Of a DNA stretch of 7,163 nucleotides, positions 5,518 to 7,163 are shown piece after piece; positions within the stretch are counted from its first letter, which is position 1; the number at the start of each line of letters is the position of its first letter. The position numbers and the translations under genes were made by a program. The stretch spans positions 1 to 7,163 of the forward strand of contig CAKVCF010000031.1 in assembly GCA_934725795.1 (NCBI GenBank), given 5' to 3'. Below the pieces are notes generated by a model. The model ran no database searches, had not been told where the DNA came from, and saw only the letters and a program-made list of their open reading frames with translations. This DNA is from an uncultured Clostridia bacterium. GTDB lineage: Bacteria > Bacillota > Clostridia > Christensenellales > UBA1242.

Positions 5518-7163
5518 TTATGCACGAAGGCTTGCGTTTAATGTGGAAATTTCTGCTTGCAAAACATGGTCTACAATAGGTGAGATTTCAGTTTCAGCCA
5601 ATGGCTTTTCACCTTGACGGATATTCAAAGTGAAAGCAACACTCTTTTTGTGTTCACCAAGTGTATCACTAACATAAACGTCAAACACTTTTGCACTTAC
5701 AATATTTTGCTTATCTGCTTTTAAGGCAACTTTGATAATTTCACTTGCAGGTGTGTCGCGGTCAACAACAATTGCAAGGTCGCGTGTGATATATGGCAAT
5801 TTGTCTGGTGCACTGCCTGTATGGCGGTCGTTCAAACGACAAATTACATTGCTTAAATTAATTTCTGCCATAAACACTTTTTGGTTGATATCAAAGTTTT
5901 TCAAAATGGTTGGGTGAACTTCACCAATTTCACCAATCTTGCGATTGTACAAGTAAATATCTGCACAAATGCCAGGGTGGAACATATGGTTTTGTGCTTG
6001 GCGATAATCAAGGGTAACGCCAATGCTTGCCATAATTTTGTTAAGGCGATTTTTAAGGTTATAGAAATCGTAATCACCAGTTAAACTTAAACACAAATTG
6101 TTATGTTCGTCTGGCAATTCGGTTAAAGGAAGTTGTTTAGCAATAAACACACGTGCCAATTCAAACAATTTAAGGTTTTTGTTGCCTTGTTTTAAATTGA
6201 AACTGATAGTGTTAAGCATGCCTGGCATAAGGCTGGTGCGCACAACGCTATAATCTTGACCAATAGGGTTTGCAATAACAATATGTTTTGCCAAATCAAG
6301 CCCTGCATTTTGAATTGTTTTTGGACTGCCAAATTGCCATGTAAGTGTTTCATCAAAACCAAACAAGGCACTATTTACTTTAAGTTTGTTGATATTTTTT
6401 TGTTCAACTGTCAATTCACCAACTGTGTGGAAATCGGTTGAAGTGCTATCTTCAATGCTGATTTTATCTAAGCCATAAATACGGCCAACTTCTTCACAAA
6501 TGTCGCATTCACGTTCAATATCTGTTCTTTCACATGGAATTGTTGAAACAAGTTTATCACTATCTTGTTTATCAATGATTGTTGCAATATCAAGTGAATT
6601 TAAAATTTTAACCATTTCTTCGGCTGGTATGGTAAGACCAAGGCGTTCATTGATACGTGTAACGCTGCTGATAACTTGCCTTAATTTTGGCAATTCAGTG
6701 TGAACGTCCACAATTCGTTTTGAAATTGTGCCAGCGTTAAGTTTTGTGATAATGTTAAGGGCGCGCTTTAAACCAACTTCAGTGTTTTCAATGTTAACAC
6801 CTTTGCTGTAACGAATGCAACTATCACTAAGCATACCAAGGGCATGAGAAGAACGGCGAATATTTGCAAAGTTGAAATTTGCACTTTCTAACATAACGTC
6901 AGTTGTGGTTTCATATGTGCCAGATTCAACCCCGCCCATAATGCCTGCAATAACCATAGGTTCGTTTGCGTTGGCAATAACAAGGTTATCTTTGGTAAGT
7001 TCGTGTTCTTTTTCGTCCAAAGTTAAAAGTTTTTCATTTTCTTTTGCACGGCGAACAATAATTTTGTTGCCAGCAATTTTGCTTAAATCAAAAGCGTGCA
7101 TAGGTTGACCAACTTCCAACAACACATAGTTTGTTATATCAACATAAAGTGAGTGAGGGGTGT
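5518..7163 (-). CDS. pheT: Phenylalanine--tRNA ligase beta subunit, 5'-truncated by window edge
   Basis: This is the beta chain of the class II alpha2-beta2 enzyme that charges tRNA-Phe in the cytoplasm. The frame is open to the right edge: upstream of the GTG at 7125 it reads [10 protein letters not shown], continuing into [13 protein letters not shown]. That GTG is therefore the internal Val of the family's VDITNYV motif, not a start. About 548 residues are visible of the usual 790 or so; the N-terminal tRNA-binding region is missing. Counting from that Val, the B3/4 editing region includes [14 protein letters not shown] (61-74) and IRYSKGVN (104-111). The B5 domain (about 150-222) ends in [20 protein letters not shown]. 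The catalytic-like core has [19 protein letters not shown] (286-304), LFELARVF (320-327), [10 protein letters not shown] (383-392) and IGEVHPTI (400-407). The C-terminal FDX-ACB domain starts at [12 protein letters not shown] (443-454) and ends with the typical LRA. The gene is intact in the visible part, converges on gerC, and is presumably preceded by pheS outside the window. Confidence 0.96.
   Translation of the reverse strand, partial: TPHSLYVDITNYVLLEVGQPMHAFDLSKIAGNKIIVRRAKENEKLLTLDEKEHELTKDNLVIANANEPMVIAGIMGGVESGTYETTTDVMLESANFNFANIRRSSHALGMLSDSCIRYSKGVNIENTEVGLKRALNIITKLNAGTISKRIVDVHTELPKLRQVISSVTRINERLGLTIPAEEMVKILNSLDIATIIDKQDSDKLVSTIPCERTDIERECDICEEVGRIYGLDKISIEDSTSTDFHTVGELTVEQKNINKLKVNSALFGFDETLTWQFGSPKTIQNAGLDLAKHIVIANPIGQDYSVVRTSLMPGMLNTISFNLKQGNKNLKLFELARVFIAKQLPLTELPDEHNNLCLSLTGDYDFYNLKNRLNKIMASIGVTLDYRQAQNHMFHPGICADIYLYNRKIGEIGEVHPTILKNFDINQKVFMAEINLSNVICRLNDRHTGSAPDKLPYITRDLAIVVDRDTPASEIIKVALKADKQNIVSAKVFDVYVSDTLGEHKKSVAFTLNIRQGEKPLAETEISPIVDHVLQAEISTLNASLRA

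Noticed and set aside
6872..7108. Plus-strand open frame opposite pheT
   Set aside because: pheT is clearly coding on the other strand. The Ser/Ile-rich product is a complement artefact.
7123..7125. GTG as the start of pheT on the minus strand
   Set aside because: The codons before it encode YVDITNY, which with this Val makes the conserved PheT motif. It is internal.

Overview
The window is low in GC (about one third by eye) and reads like a chromosomal segment of an endospore-forming, probably anaerobic Bacillota/Clostridia-type bacterium. The main reason is a complete tricistronic spore germinant-receptor operon of the gerA type. The genetic code is standard, and all five coding regions end in TAA. 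I cannot name the species from the sequence.

Layout: (1) bases 1-1273, plus strand, hold the 3' part of a transglutaminase-like protein whose reading frame is still open at the left edge. Its fold motifs, catalytic His and catalytic Asp are recognisable, but the catalytic Cys position reads Ala. (2) After a 39-base gap with no visible terminator come gerA (1313-2767), gerB (2757-4013) and gerC (4000-5238). They overlap by 11 and 14 bases, which implies translational coupling. They encode the A subunit (soluble N-terminal domain plus membrane domain), the B subunit (ten-helix permease-like protein) and the C subunit of a germinant receptor in the spore inner membrane. (3) The 279-base convergent intergenic region (5239-5517) holds a strong, apparently bidirectional intrinsic terminator followed by an extremely AT-rich stretch with further inverted repeats. 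(4) Bases 5518-7163, minus strand, hold the 3' two-thirds of pheT (phenylalanyl-tRNA synthetase beta chain), whose 5' end lies beyond the right edge.

The three Ger proteins are expected to assemble together on the inner membrane of the dormant spore and respond to a small-molecule germinant, which cannot be predicted from sequence. Two points depart from the textbook receptor. The C subunit has no lipobox cysteine, so it should not be a lipoprotein. The B subunit carries a hydrophilic tail of about 60 residues. The linked, apparently inactive transglutaminase-like protein may be cotranscribed with the receptor. pheT is an ordinary housekeeping gene pointing toward the ger operon. I see no mobile element, CRISPR array, tRNA or rRNA.
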